Source: Pseudomonas sp. S04 (GTDB taxonomy: Bacteria > Pseudomonadota > Gammaproteobacteria > Pseudomonadales > Pseudomonadaceae). From it: a DNA stretch of 64,000 nucleotides. The stretch's first letter is position 1, and each line of letters opens with the position of its first letter. Positions 47,637 through 56,439 of the stretch are shown piece after piece. The position numbers and the translations under genes are program-made. The DNA is taken from contig NZ_CP019427.1 in assembly GCF_009834545.1 (NCBI RefSeq), forward strand, positions 3,354,001 to 3,418,000. Direction: 5' to 3'. The notes under the pieces are model-generated. The model did not search any database, had not been told where the DNA came from, and saw nothing but the letters and a program-made list of their open reading frames with translations.

Positions 47637-49631
47637 CTACAGCGATATCCGCCAGATGCCGAACGGTTGATGCCAGGGCTCGATGCGCATCCATTGAGTC
47701 TTGCCGTACCACGTCCAGCGATGGCCATTCATCAAGTCTTCGCCCTGGGTCACCGCGTCGTCCGCCAGGCCCAGTTCCCACAGCGGCAGTTCGAAATGCG
47801 CCTCCTGGGCGTTGAACGGATCCAGGCTGACGGCCACCAGAATGAAGTTGCTGCCATCGGCGCTGCGTTTGCCGAAGTACAGGATGTTGTCGTTCCAGGC
47901 GTTGTACAGCTGCAAGCCGAGATGACTGTGCAAGGCCGGGTTCTGCCGGCGGATGCGATTGAGCTGGGCGATCTCGGCGATGATGTTGCCGGGGGCATTG
48001 AAGTCGCGGACGCGGATCTGGTACTTCTCCGAATCCAGGTACTCCTCCTTGCCCGGCACCGGTGCCGACTCGCACAGCTCGAACCCTGAGTACATGCCCC
48101 ACAGTCCCGACCCCATGGTCGCCAGCGCCGCGCGAATGAGAAACCCGGCGCGCCCCGACTGGTGCAGGAAGCCCGGGTTGATGTCCGGGGTATTGACGAA
48201 AAAGTTCGGCCGGTAGCATTCGCGCCAGGGCGACTGGTTCAGTTCGCTGAAGTAACTCGCCAGCTCCTGCTTGGTATTGCGCCAGGTGAAGTAGGTGTAG
48301 CTCTGGGAGTAGCCGACCTTGCCCAGGCGCGCCATCATCGCCGGCGTGGTAAAGGCTTCGGCGAGGAAGATCACCTCGGGGTACAGCGCCCGCACATCGG
48401 CGATCAGCCATTGCCAGAACGGCAGCGGCTTGGTGTGCGGGTTGTCGACGCGAAAGATCTTCACCCCCTCCTCGACCCAACCGACCACGATATCGCGCAG
48501 CTCCAGCCACAGGCTGGGAATCGCCTCGCTGCTATAGAAGTCGACGTTGACGATGTCCTGGTACTTCTTCGGCGGGTTTTCCGCGTATTTGATGGTGCCG
48601 TCCGGCCGCCAGTTGAACCACCCCGGGTGTTGCTGCAGCCAAGGGTGGTCCTGGGAACACTGGATGGCGAAGTCGAGGGCTATTTCCAAACCGTGGTCTG
48701 CGGCAGCCGCCACCAGCCGACGGAAGTCTTCGCGGCTGCCCAGTTGCGAATGAATCGCCTCATGGCCACCCTCCTCGCTACCGATCGCATAGGGGCTGCC
48801 TGGATCGTCCGGGCCGGCCGTCAGGGAGTTGTTCGGCCCCTTGCGGTAACTGCGCCCGATCGGGTGGATCGGCGGGAAGTACAGCACATCGAAGCCCATG
48901 TCCTGAATCATCGGCAGGCGCGCATGCACGTCATTGAAGGTGCCATGGCGCGTGGGGTCGTCGGTGATTGACCGCGGAAACAGCTCATACCAACTGGCGA
49001 ACTGCGCCAGCTCACGCTCGACGTCGACCGGGTACTGCGAGCTCAAGCTCAGGTAGGCACGCTGATCGGCCTGGCTCATCAGTTCGGCGCTATGGGGGTG
49101 CAGGAACAACGCGACCTGCTCGGTTTCGAGCAAACCGGACAATTGCTGGTGCAACGCCGTCAGTTGCTCCTTGAGTGGCCCTTCGGCGCGCTCGGCGGCT
49201 TGCTGGACGTGCAGTCGGCCTTCTTGCAGTTCCAGGCTGACGGGGACGCTCGCCAGGTGCTTCTTGTCCAGTTCGTAGCAAAAACTGGCGAAGTGGTCGA
49301 TCCAGGCTTCGATGCAAAACACATGACGGCCCTGGACCGGCACACGGAAGCGGCCCTGCCACCCATTGTTGCCCAGGTCGCTCATCACCTCGCTCTGCCA
49401 CACCGCATCGCCCTCGCCACGCCAACGCAGGCGCACCGCGAGCTTGTCGTGACCGTCGGCAAACACTTTGCTGGTCACCTCGACGTCCTGGCCGACCACG
49501 GCCTTGACGGCAAATTGCCCGCCTTCGAGGATCGGCATGCAGTCTTCAATCACGATACGCGGCAGCAACAGCGCCTGGGACAGTGGCATGTGCGGGTTGT
49601 AGCTCAACTCATCAGGTTTCTCAGCCGTCAT
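47637..49631 (-). CDS. glgE: Maltosyltransferase GlgE
   Basis: This 664-residue GH13_3 alpha-1,4-glucan:maltose-1-phosphate maltosyltransferase extends glucan two glucose units at a time. An N-terminal IgG-like domain S/N (residues ~25-130) is followed by the barrel. The nucleophile is Asp396 in KIFRVDNPHTKP and the acid/base Glu425 in FLAEAFTTP; PVDVERELAQFASWYELFPRS is the family-specific entry motif. It is the first gene of the - strand operon glgE-treS/mak-glgB. Confidence 0.95.
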   Translation of the reverse strand: MTAEKPDELSYNPHMPLSQALLLPRIVIEDCMPILEGGQFAVKAVVGQDVEVTSKVFADGHDKLAVRLRWRGEGDAVWQSEVMSDLGNNGWQGRFRVPVQGRHVFCIEAWIDHFASFCYELDKKHLASVPVSLELQEGRLHVQQAAERAEGPLKEQLTALHQQLSGLLETEQVALFLHPHSAELMSQADQRAYLSLSSQYPVDVERELAQFASWYELFPRSITDDPTRHGTFNDVHARLPMIQDMGFDVLYFPPIHPIGRSYRKGPNNSLTAGPDDPGSPYAIGSEEGGHEAIHSQLGSREDFRRLVAAAADHGLEIALDFAIQCSQDHPWLQQHPGWFNWRPDGTIKYAENPPKKYQDIVNVDFYSSEAIPSLWLELRDIVVGWVEEGVKIFRVDNPHTKPLPFWQWLIADVRALYPEVIFLAEAFTTPAMMARLGKVGYSQSYTYFTWRNTKQELASYFSELNQSPWRECYRPNFFVNTPDINPGFLHQSGRAGFLIRAALATMGSGLWGMYSGFELCESAPVPGKEEYLDSEKYQIRVRDFNAPGNIIAEIAQLNRIRRQNPALHSHLGLQLYNAWNDNILYFGKRSADGSNFILVAVSLDPFNAQEAHFELPLWELGLADDAVTQGEDLMNGHRWTWYGKTQWMRIEPWHQPFGIWRISL

Positions 49632-50386
49632 CGAGCATCTCTCCTTTACGCCCCAAGGACGCTCTTGTGTCTGGGTGTCGTCGGCAAGGGAGTCCCGCGC
49701 CGAATGAGCTCACTTAGGTTCCGAGCGACAGGCACCGGCAAAAGTTCATAGGGAATTGGCTGGACGCCAATCCGCGGCGCAACGATCAACCTACTTAAGC
49801 ACGACTCAGGCCAGATGCCAGTGGTGGTTTGGACAAGGCCTCATCCATTCCCGTCCGCACCACTTGATATCGGCAATCGGGCTTTACCGCCAACGATCAC
49901 CTTGATGCTGGGACTGGCGCTGCAGTAAAGGAAAATACGCTTACAAACCGCCAGTAGCCTGAGTATGGAATAGCCACCATGACAACCCCGTGAAACACAT
50001 ACCGTTCGTCGATTTTTTTGGCAAGTTAGCTCAAATAAAAATACGCGACCTACGTACGTTAAAGAAACGCACTACAAACGTCCTAAGAAGTTTCAGTGCC
50101 TTCAAAAAAATTATTCGAATCGGCCATCCATTAACAACCAATCAAATCAGCGCTTACCGCAGGGAAAGACATTTTCCGCTCTTGTTTACATCAAAAACAA
50201 AAAAAACAGAAACCAACATCAAACCCGCAAGAAAATTCTAAAAACCGCGAAAGAAACCGCCTACAACAAAAAAACCGAAAACTTGCAACACGCGACTCAC
50301 AAGACTAAAAGTTTAGAGCCACTTGATAGAACGTGAATTTCAGCCGGCCAGGAGCAAAAAATTGAAACACCGACACAGGGACAGTC
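49632..50386. other. Intergenic region at composition break (755 bp)
   Basis: The left part (to about 49980) has host-like G+C and should hold the glgE promoter. From about 49985 the sequence becomes strongly A-rich, with many AAAA tracts. A basic 83-codon frame at 49990-50241, starting from GTG without a ribosome-binding site, is not convincing as a gene. No tRNA, direct repeat or integrase marks the boundary. Confidence 0.5.
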
Positions 50387-50638
50387 ATGAGACTAAGCAT
50401 AGAAAACTACAAACTGCTCAACTTCAAAAACGACAACATCACCACTTCACCTGAGCCTGCATCCCGAGCAACACCTCAAACTCTATTAGAAACAATCAAA
50501 AAACTGCACCACCGAACAAACATTTCAAAGGATGATCTGTCGAACTTACTAAATGAATATAACCTTGATTACGAAGACGCCTGCCGATCGCTCGAAACCT
50601 CAGTGGATCTAGAGTCCGACAAATCCCTACTTTCTTGA
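50387..50638 (+). CDS. Small 83-residue protein preceding ABC exporter, function unknown
   Basis: An ATG with AGGGAC five to six bases upstream opens an AT-rich 83-codon frame. The product has a polar, Asn/Thr-rich N-terminal third and then a predicted helical pair (TLLETIKKLHHRTNISKDD, LSNLLNEYNLDYEDACRSL). It ends in an acidic Ser-rich tail. It has no signal peptide, membrane segment or double-glycine leader, and a single Cys. It lies 70 bases before an ABC-2 permease and shares its low G+C. It could be an exported or processed peptide precursor, an immunity factor or a regulator. I recognise no family, and chance openness cannot be excluded. Confidence 0.5.
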   Translation: MRLSIENYKLLNFKNDNITTSPEPASRATPQTLLETIKKLHHRTNISKDDLSNLLNEYNLDYEDACRSLETSVDLESDKSLLS

Positions 50639-50708
50639 GCAGGTCATAGCGGCCCATGATTTGGAGACCGTAAACCTCATGATTCCTTTTCCTTAATAGA
50701 GAAATCCC

Positions 50709-51452
50709 ATGCTTAGAAAAATAGTGTTTCGCACCATAAGGATCAGTACAATCTTCATAAAAGAACAACTAAAAGAACCCACCGCTTTTTTCTGGACAAT
50801 ACTCTCGCCAACGGCACTATTTTATCTATTAAATTACTCCAAAGGAATGACTCCGCCCTACCAAGCGAACTACATGGAAGCAACATCCTGGTTTTATGCT
50901 TATATCTCTTCAAGCGTCGCTTTTTTTGGTTTCTCTTTTTACATCATTGGACGCAGAGAAAGCGGATTTACACGATCTTTTATCTACACACTTGAAGCAA
51001 GAACCATTTTCTTACTGGGTCAATTCCTGGCCTACTCATTAATATCGGTATTTTACTGCCTGGCATTTTATGTACTTACTCGCCCGGCATTCAGCGCATA
51101 CTCCATCAGTGAAGCAACGTTCATCGCCGGTCGCTTTTACCTTTGCTTTCTCCTTTTCAGCATACCCGGCCTCTTACTTACACTCCCTCCCCTGACGTTT
51201 CAAAACGCTAACACCACCTTCTCAATCATCTCATTCTCAATGCCCACTCTCGGTATTTACAGCGCTAACATCACGCCATCAACCTCGTATTCTCTATACA
51301 GCATCAACCCGCTAGCAATGGCTCACAACATCGTGATGAACGGAGTACAGAGCAACCTGACATATTTAATAATCATACTGACGTTATTCCCCACCACCTT
51401 TCTACTCACCCTACGCTTCTTAAGAATCAATCCGATATGGAGCCGATACTAA
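50709..51452 (+). CDS. ABC-2 type transporter permease
   Basis: This 247-residue membrane protein has about six hydrophobic segments (near 28-47, 62-82, 104-128, 142-163, 168-185 and 219-237) and a basic amphipathic N-terminus, the usual ABC-2 export permease layout. It has no extra extracytoplasmic domain. The start has only a weak GAG-type ribosome-binding site. Its stop shares one base with the ATPase start, showing a two-gene transporter unit. Codon use is AT-rich, unlike the surrounding genes. The substrate is unknown; ABC-2 systems export polysaccharides, peptides, drugs or lipids. Confidence 0.78.
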   Translation: MLRKIVFRTIRISTIFIKEQLKEPTAFFWTILSPTALFYLLNYSKGMTPPYQANYMEATSWFYAYISSSVAFFGFSFYIIGRRESGFTRSFIYTLEARTIFLLGQFLAYSLISVFYCLAFYVLTRPAFSAYSISEATFIAGRFYLCFLLFSIPGLLLTLPPLTFQNANTTFSIISFSMPTLGIYSANITPSTSYSLYSINPLAMAHNIVMNGVQSNLTYLIIILTLFPTTFLLTLRFLRINPIWSRY

Positions 51453-52165
51453 TGAAATCACTTTCCGTCAACAATATTTGCTTCAGTCATCCTAACAAGC
51501 CGATCTTCGTCAATGCTTCAATGTCTATCGAAGCCGGTTCAATCGTAGGCTTACTAGGCCCAAACGGCAGCGGCAAAACCACATTTTTCGACATGATATG
51601 CGGATTACTAAACGACAAAAATCTGCAGGTAAACAGCACATTCAAATATCCACTTTACCTCACTCAATCATTAACAACCCCACACACACTGCGCATGTTT
51701 GATATTTTCAAACTGACTACATTACTCTGCTCTTCAGAAGCCATTAGCCAAAAGTGCGCGATTGAGAAACTGCGGATATGGAGCCCTGAAATCATTGATC
51801 GATATAAGGCCTTGTGGAATAAAAAATCCACTCTCTGCAGTTACGGTGAAAAGCGTTGGTTCTTCACATTGACCTTGCTGACGTTAAGTGCGGACCTGGT
51901 CATACTGGACGAACCCAGCGCCGGGGTTGACCCGGAGTTTCGTCACTATATCTGGAAGTGTTTAAAGGGGGCAGCTCGGGAGGGGGTAGCCATTTTAGTC
52001 TCTTCTCATAACATTGAAGAAATCTCCGCTAACTGCGATCGCTTTTATATGATTAGTGAATGTACTTTCAAGCCATTTCAATCCGGAGCTGAATTTATCC
52101 GCCACTACGACACCGACAGCCTTGACGAGGCATTCATCCGGGCAGCAACGCCCCCTCCCCGCTAA
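51452..52165 (+). CDS. ABC transporter ATPase subunit, divergent signature motif
   Basis: This 237-residue ATPase has Walker A GPNGSGKT (residues 36-43), Q-loop Gln72 in YLTQS, Walker B LVILDEP (149-155) and H-loop SSH (His186). The ABC signature, normally LSGGQ, reads CSYGEK at about 129-134, keeping only Ser and the second Gly. The segment between Q-loop and signature is short. The ATG at 51452 overlaps the permease stop and has GGAG nine bases upstream; an in-frame ATG at 51437 is less likely. The C-terminal ~35 residues return to a more G+C-rich composition near the island edge. Confidence 0.85.
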   Translation: MKSLSVNNICFSHPNKPIFVNASMSIEAGSIVGLLGPNGSGKTTFFDMICGLLNDKNLQVNSTFKYPLYLTQSLTTPHTLRMFDIFKLTTLLCSSEAISQKCAIEKLRIWSPEIIDRYKALWNKKSTLCSYGEKRWFFTLTLLTLSADLVILDEPSAGVDPEFRHYIWKCLKGAAREGVAILVSSHNIEEISANCDRFYMISECTFKPFQSGAEFIRHYDTDSLDEAFIRAATPPPR

Positions 52166-52269
52166 CCATTGCGCTCGATATCTGGGCAATTGCCTGGAAT
52201 CAAATCCACACGCGGGAGGTCAACCCACGTAAGCAGGACCCACGCCACGTACCACTGGAGGTTAGACCG

Positions 52270-52437
52270 ATGACCAATCCTTTCCCTGGAGAAACCCCGG
52301 ATCCGAACATCGATCATCCGGTGATCCCCGACACCGATCCGCAACCCGTTCCCGAGCAGGACCCGCCAGGCACCAACCCGCCACCGCGCGAAGAGCCACC
52401 GACGCCGATGCCGCCGGTCATTGTCGGCCCGGCATAG
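52270..52437 (+). CDS. Proline-rich 55-residue protein
   Basis: An ATG with a strong GGAGGT seven bases upstream (52257-52262) opens a 55-codon frame ending TAG. The product starts MTNPFPGETPDP and is about one third proline with many Asp/Glu, ending PPVIVGPA. It has no membrane segment and is probably disordered. It resembles small Pro-rich proteins common in pseudomonads; function unknown. G+C is host-like, so it marks the right edge of the AT-rich island. Confidence 0.6.
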   Translation: MTNPFPGETPDPNIDHPVIPDTDPQPVPEQDPPGTNPPPREEPPTPMPPVIVGPA

Positions 52438-52447
52438 GAATCCATCC

Positions 52448-52948
52448 CTAGGGCTGTTTGTCCTTTTCAAACAGGTTGACGATCCACGGCATGACGCTGA
52501 ACACCGCCAGTGCCAGCAGCGTACTGAGCACCGCCGTCGACTCGCGGCCCATGCCGGCGGCGACGCCAATGGCGGCGGTCATCCACAGGCCGGCGGCGGT
52601 GGTCAGGCCTTTGACGTGGCTTTCGTCACCGTCCTTGCCCTTGAGAATGGTCCCGGCCCCGAGAAAGCCGATGCCGGCGATCACCCCCTGCACCACTCGG
52701 CTCATGGCATCGGCCTGGGCCCCGGACATCTGTGGCACCAGCACAAACAGCGCGGCGCCCATGGCGACCAGCATGTGGGTGCGCACCCCGGCGGCCTTGC
52801 CTTTCTGCTCACGCTCAAAGCCGAGGATCGCCCCCAGCAACGCGGCGATCAGCAAGCGCACGGTAATGCGCGTCAACTGCGATGCGTCGCCGATGTCGGC
52901 GAACTCCGCTTGCAGGGTGATCCAGACTTCATGCCACCAGGCGTCCAT
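52448..52948 (-). CDS. MgtC/SapB-family membrane protein
   Basis: This 166-residue inner-membrane protein has the MgtC/SapB N-terminal module: RLLIAALLGAILGFEREQKGKAAGVRTHMLVAMGAALF, then GIGFLGAGTILK, with four to five hydrophobic segments. It lacks the C-terminal cytoplasmic ACT-like domain of Salmonella MgtC, so it is the short YhiD/SapB form. Family members affect Mg2+ homeostasis and acid stress. The ATG at 52948 (AGGA upstream) is preferred to one at 52981, which would add 11 polar residues. Confidence 0.85.
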   Translation of the reverse strand: MDAWWHEVWITLQAEFADIGDASQLTRITVRLLIAALLGAILGFEREQKGKAAGVRTHMLVAMGAALFVLVPQMSGAQADAMSRVVQGVIAGIGFLGAGTILKGKDGDESHVKGLTTAAGLWMTAAIGVAAGMGRESTAVLSTLLALAVFSVMPWIVNLFEKDKQP

Positions 52949-53069
52949 GAGGCAGTCCTGAAAAGAAGGTTGATAAGGCATGGACCGCGCCGACCGCTAA
53001 TCGGTTGCAGCGAACGATGGACGGCCCCTGGACCCTAACGTGAAAGCCCCGTAAACAGTGGAGAGCCCC

Positions 53070-53303
53070 ATGACCGTGCGCATCGAAAACCAGACCTGCT
53101 TTTTCACCACCGAAAGCGGCGAAGAGATCCGCCTGGCCGCTGACGTGACCATCCTCACCGACGGTGACAAGTCGATGTCGGCAGTGGACCTCGACGGACA
53201 GCGCGTGTACATCACCGAAGCAGAAGCCGACGCATTGACCGTAGCAGGTGCGGTCGATGGCCGGCGGCACCTGAAGGTCACTGACAGTGATTCGGTGATT
53301 TGA
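53070..53303 (+). CDS. Small DUF3203-like protein
   Basis: This 77-residue soluble protein begins MTVRIENQTCFFTTESGEE and is predicted to be mostly beta-strand with a helical ITEAEADALTVAGA segment. I match it from memory to the DUF3203 family of pseudomonads, function unknown. GGAGAG lies just before the ATG at 53070; an in-frame GTG four codons upstream is an alternative. Confidence 0.6.
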   Translation: MTVRIENQTCFFTTESGEEIRLAADVTILTDGDKSMSAVDLDGQRVYITEAEADALTVAGAVDGRRHLKVTDSDSVI

Positions 53304-53499
53304 CTGATCTCCATCAAGCCCCCCCGCCAGACGCCTGGGATAGGCATGCGCGCCACGCCCGGCGGGGTGCATCAAGTTGTCGCAGGGGCGGTGCAGAAGC
53401 TCATCTGATCCGCTTTTTAATCCAATACCTGAGTCTGTTATGCAAACAGTTGCCCGCGCATAGTTCATTGGCCTGATGGAGGCTGATGAGCGAAAGACC

Positions 53500-54912
53500 A
53501 TGAGCGATAAAATCCCCGTCCGATTAGTAGAAACATTCGAGCCTTCGCGTTCAAAGATGAAGGCCAAATCCAGCGACAACCAGATCCACACCCGTAGCTT
53601 CAGCGGTTTGTTCCGTACCCTGCGCATCAGCGGTGCGGGTTTTCTGTTCCTGGCGTTTTTTGGCACCGTGTGGCTGAACTGGGGTGGCCGCCAGGCCGTG
53701 CTCTGGGACCTGGCGCAGAGCAAGTTCCACATCTTCGGTGCAACCTTCTGGCCGCAGGATTTCATCCTGCTCTCGGCGCTGTTGATCATCTGCGCCTTCG
53801 GCCTGTTCGCAATCACCGTGTTTGCCGGGCGCGTCTGGTGTGGCTACACCTGCCCGCAGAGCTCGTTCACCTGGTTGTTCATGTGGTGTGAAAAAGTCAC
53901 CGAGGGTGAGCGCAACCAGCGGATCAAGCTGCAAGCCGCGCCCTGGACCCTGGAAAAACTGCTGCGCCGCTCGGCCAAACACACGATGTGGCTGGCGATC
54001 AGCGTGCTCACCGGCCTGACCTTTGTCGGTTACTTCACGCCGATCCGGCCGCTGGCCGAAGAACTGCTGACCTGGCAAATGGGCGGCGTCAGCCTGTTCT
54101 GGGTACTGTTTTTCACCGCAGCCACCTACATCAACGCCGGCTGGCTGCGCGAAGCGGTGTGCATGCACATGTGCCCCTACGCACGGTTCCAGAGCGTGAT
54201 GTTCGACAAGGACACCCTGACCATCTCCTACGACACCGCCCGTGGCGAACACCGCGGTCCGCGCAAGCGCGAGGTCAAGCCGGCCGAGGTGGGCCTGGGC
54301 GACTGCATCGACTGCCAGTTGTGCGTGCAGGTCTGCCCCACCGGGATCGACATCCGCGACGGCTTGCAGATGGAGTGCATTGGCTGCGCCGCCTGCATCG
54401 ACGCCTGTGATTCGATCATGGACAAGATGGGCTACGCCCGGGGCCTGATCAGCTATACGTCCGAGCACCAGTTGCAAGGTGGCAAGACCCACTTGCTGCG
54501 CCCGCGCCTGATCGGCTACACCGCGGTGCTACTGGTGATGATCGGCGCCCTGGTGCTGGCGTTGATGGAGCGGCCGATGGTGTCCCTGGACGTGAGCAAG
54601 GACCGCGGCCTGTTCCGCGAAAACAGCCAGGGCCAGATCGAGAACATCTACAGCCTCAAGATCATCAACAAGACCCAACAGCGCCAGGACTATCGCCTGT
54701 CACTGGTCGATGGCGAGGGTTTCCAGTTGCAGGGCAAGACCGAGCTGAGCCTGGCACCCGGGGAGATTCTCGATGTGCCGGTGTCGGTCGCCATGACCAC
54801 CGACAAGCCCGCCAGCAGCTCGCAGACCCTGAGCTTCAAGGTCAGCGACAGCGACGAGCCGCAGATCAACAGCGTGGCGAAAAGCCGCTTTGTTGCACCG
54901 ATGAACCGCTGA
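53500..54912 (+). CDS. ccoG: Cytochrome c oxidase accessory protein CcoG (FixG/RdxA)
   Basis: This 470-residue inner-membrane ferredoxin-like protein acts in maturing cbb3 oxidase, proposed as a cupric reductase. About five membrane segments and a C-terminal Ig-like domain (from about 355) flank the two 4Fe-4S motifs (CIDCQLCVQVCP and CIGCAACIDACD). A CGYTCPQ motif occurs near the third segment. The ATG at 53500 is placed by homology to the usual MSDKIPV start. A GGAGG at 53478-53482 is too far for it but serves an ATG at 53486 that opens a five-codon frame ending on the ccoG start (ATGA). The cbb3 structural genes and ccoHIS are not nearby, which is unusual. Confidence 0.92.
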   Translation: MSDKIPVRLVETFEPSRSKMKAKSSDNQIHTRSFSGLFRTLRISGAGFLFLAFFGTVWLNWGGRQAVLWDLAQSKFHIFGATFWPQDFILLSALLIICAFGLFAITVFAGRVWCGYTCPQSSFTWLFMWCEKVTEGERNQRIKLQAAPWTLEKLLRRSAKHTMWLAISVLTGLTFVGYFTPIRPLAEELLTWQMGGVSLFWVLFFTAATYINAGWLREAVCMHMCPYARFQSVMFDKDTLTISYDTARGEHRGPRKREVKPAEVGLGDCIDCQLCVQVCPTGIDIRDGLQMECIGCAACIDACDSIMDKMGYARGLISYTSEHQLQGGKTHLLRPRLIGYTAVLLVMIGALVLALMERPMVSLDVSKDRGLFRENSQGQIENIYSLKIINKTQQRQDYRLSLVDGEGFQLQGKTELSLAPGEILDVPVSVAMTTDKPASSSQTLSFKVSDSDEPQINSVAKSRFVAPMNR

Positions 54913-54937
54913 GCCTTTACACTGCGGTGCTGTCATT

Positions 54938-54983
54938 GCCAGCAGGCTCGCTCCTCCATACCAGTGGCAGCGAGCCTGCTGGC
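54938..54983. terminator. 15-bp inverted repeat (REP-like) after ccoG
   Basis: GCCAGCAGGCTCGCT at 54938-54952 is the exact inverted copy of 54969-54983. It lies between ccoG and the MocR gene and could act as a terminator or REP-like mRNA stabiliser; there is no T run. Confidence 0.55.
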
Positions 54984-55008
54984 GAAACAGTCACCTCGAT
55001 TTTTCTGA

Positions 55009-56439
55009 ATGACATCTATCGGGCTTTCGATGAAACGCTACGAAAAATTCGCTGACGACATTGCCGAGCTGATCCGCTCAGGCGTCCTGGGGCCCGGCCA
55101 GCGGGTGCCCTCGGTGCGGTATGCCAGCCAGACGTATGGGGTCAGCCCGTCCACGGTGTTCCAGGCCTACTACCTGCTGGAGCGCCGAGGCCTGATTCGC
55201 GCCCGGCCGCGCTCCGGCTACTTCGTCAACACCCACGCCCCCAGCCCGTTTTCCGAGCCGGTGATCAGCAGCCAGGTCAACGAGTCCACCGAAGTCGACG
55301 TCAGCGAACTGGTGTTCTCGGTGCTGGACTCGATCAAGGACCCGCACACCGTGCCGTTCGGCTCGGCGTTCCCCAGCCCGACCCTGTTTCCGCTGCAACG
55401 CCTGGCGCGTTCGCTGGCCAGCGCCAGCCGTGAAATGGACCCGCGCATGGTGGTCACCGACATGTCGCCGGGCAACCCGCAACTGCGCCGGCAAATCGCC
55501 CTGCGCTACATGGTCGGCGGGCTGATGCTGCCCATGGAAGAACTGCTGATCACCAACGGCGCGCTGGAAGCCCTCAACCTGTGCCTGCAAGCCGTCACCG
55601 AACCCGGCGACCTGGTGGCCATCGAGGCCCCGGCCTTCTATGCCAGCCTGCAAGTGCTCGAACGGCTCAAGCTCAAGGCCGTGGAGATTCCCGTGCACCC
55701 GCGCGATGGCATCGACCTTGGGGTGCTCGCGCAAACCCTCGAACGCCACCCGATCAAGGCCTGCTGGTGTATGACCAGCTTCCAGAACCCGATGGGCGCG
55801 ACCATGCCCGAGGCCAAGAAACAGGAACTGGTGGAGTTGCTGCGCCGTCATCAGGTGCCGCTGATCGAAGATGACGTCTACGCCGAGCTGTATTACGGCC
55901 AGCAAGCACCGAAACCGGCCAAGGCCTTCGACACCGAGGGCCTGGTGATGCACTGCGGTTCGTTCGCCAAGAGCCTGGCGCCCGGTTACCGCATTGGTTG
56001 GGTGGCCGCCGGGCGCTATGCGCAGAAGATCGAACGACTGAAGTTGATGACCTCGCTGTGTGCCTCGATGCCGGCCCAGGCAGCGATTGCCGATTACCTG
56101 CAACACGGCGGCTATGACCGCCACTTGCGTAAGTTGCGCTATGCCCTGGAAGAACAGCAAAGCGCCATGCTGGCGGCCATCGCCCGCTACTTCCCGGCAC
56201 AGACCCGCGTCAGCCAGCCGGCCGGCGGCTACTTCCTGTGGCTGGAGCTGCCGGAGCAGATGGACTCGTTGAAGTTGTTCCAGATGGCCCTGGCCCAGGG
56301 CATCAGCATCGCGCCGGGACCGATCTTTTCTCCGACCCGACGTTTTCGCAACTGCATCCGCCTGAACTACGGCAGCCCCTGGACCGAGGACACGGAAAAG
56401 GCCATGGAGACCCTGGGCCGTATCGTGCGCTCGTTCTAG
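55009..56439 (+). CDS. MocR-type GntR/aminotransferase regulator
   Basis: This 476-residue transcription factor has an N-terminal GntR winged helix (residues ~8-75: YEKFADDIAELIRSGVLGPGQRVPS, SPSTVFQAYYLLERRGLIRARPRSGYFV) fused to a fold-type I aminotransferase domain. The PLP lysine is Lys321 in SFAKSLAPGYRIGW, and TSFQNPMGATMP and the C-terminal Arg (RLNYG) complete the cofactor site. MocR proteins sense amino acids or PLP and usually control a neighbouring gene. Here the divergent/convergent neighbours are ccoG and an SDR gene, neither an obvious target. A second ATG at 55030 is an alternative start. Confidence 0.88.
   Translation: MTSIGLSMKRYEKFADDIAELIRSGVLGPGQRVPSVRYASQTYGVSPSTVFQAYYLLERRGLIRARPRSGYFVNTHAPSPFSEPVISSQVNESTEVDVSELVFSVLDSIKDPHTVPFGSAFPSPTLFPLQRLARSLASASREMDPRMVVTDMSPGNPQLRRQIALRYMVGGLMLPMEELLITNGALEALNLCLQAVTEPGDLVAIEAPAFYASLQVLERLKLKAVEIPVHPRDGIDLGVLAQTLERHPIKACWCMTSFQNPMGATMPEAKKQELVELLRRHQVPLIEDDVYAELYYGQQAPKPAKAFDTEGLVMHCGSFAKSLAPGYRIGWVAAGRYAQKIERLKLMTSLCASMPAQAAIADYLQHGGYDRHLRKLRYALEEQQSAMLAAIARYFPAQTRVSQPAGGYFLWLELPEQMDSLKLFQMALAQGISIAPGPIFSPTRRFRNCIRLNYGSPWTEDTEKAMETLGRIVRSF

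Noticed and set aside
49990..50241. A very basic 83-codon frame at the left edge of the AT-rich island
   Set aside because: It starts at a GTG with no Shine-Dalgarno. The Lys/Arg/Thr richness follows from A-rich DNA, and there is no recognisable domain. It could still be a decayed gene.
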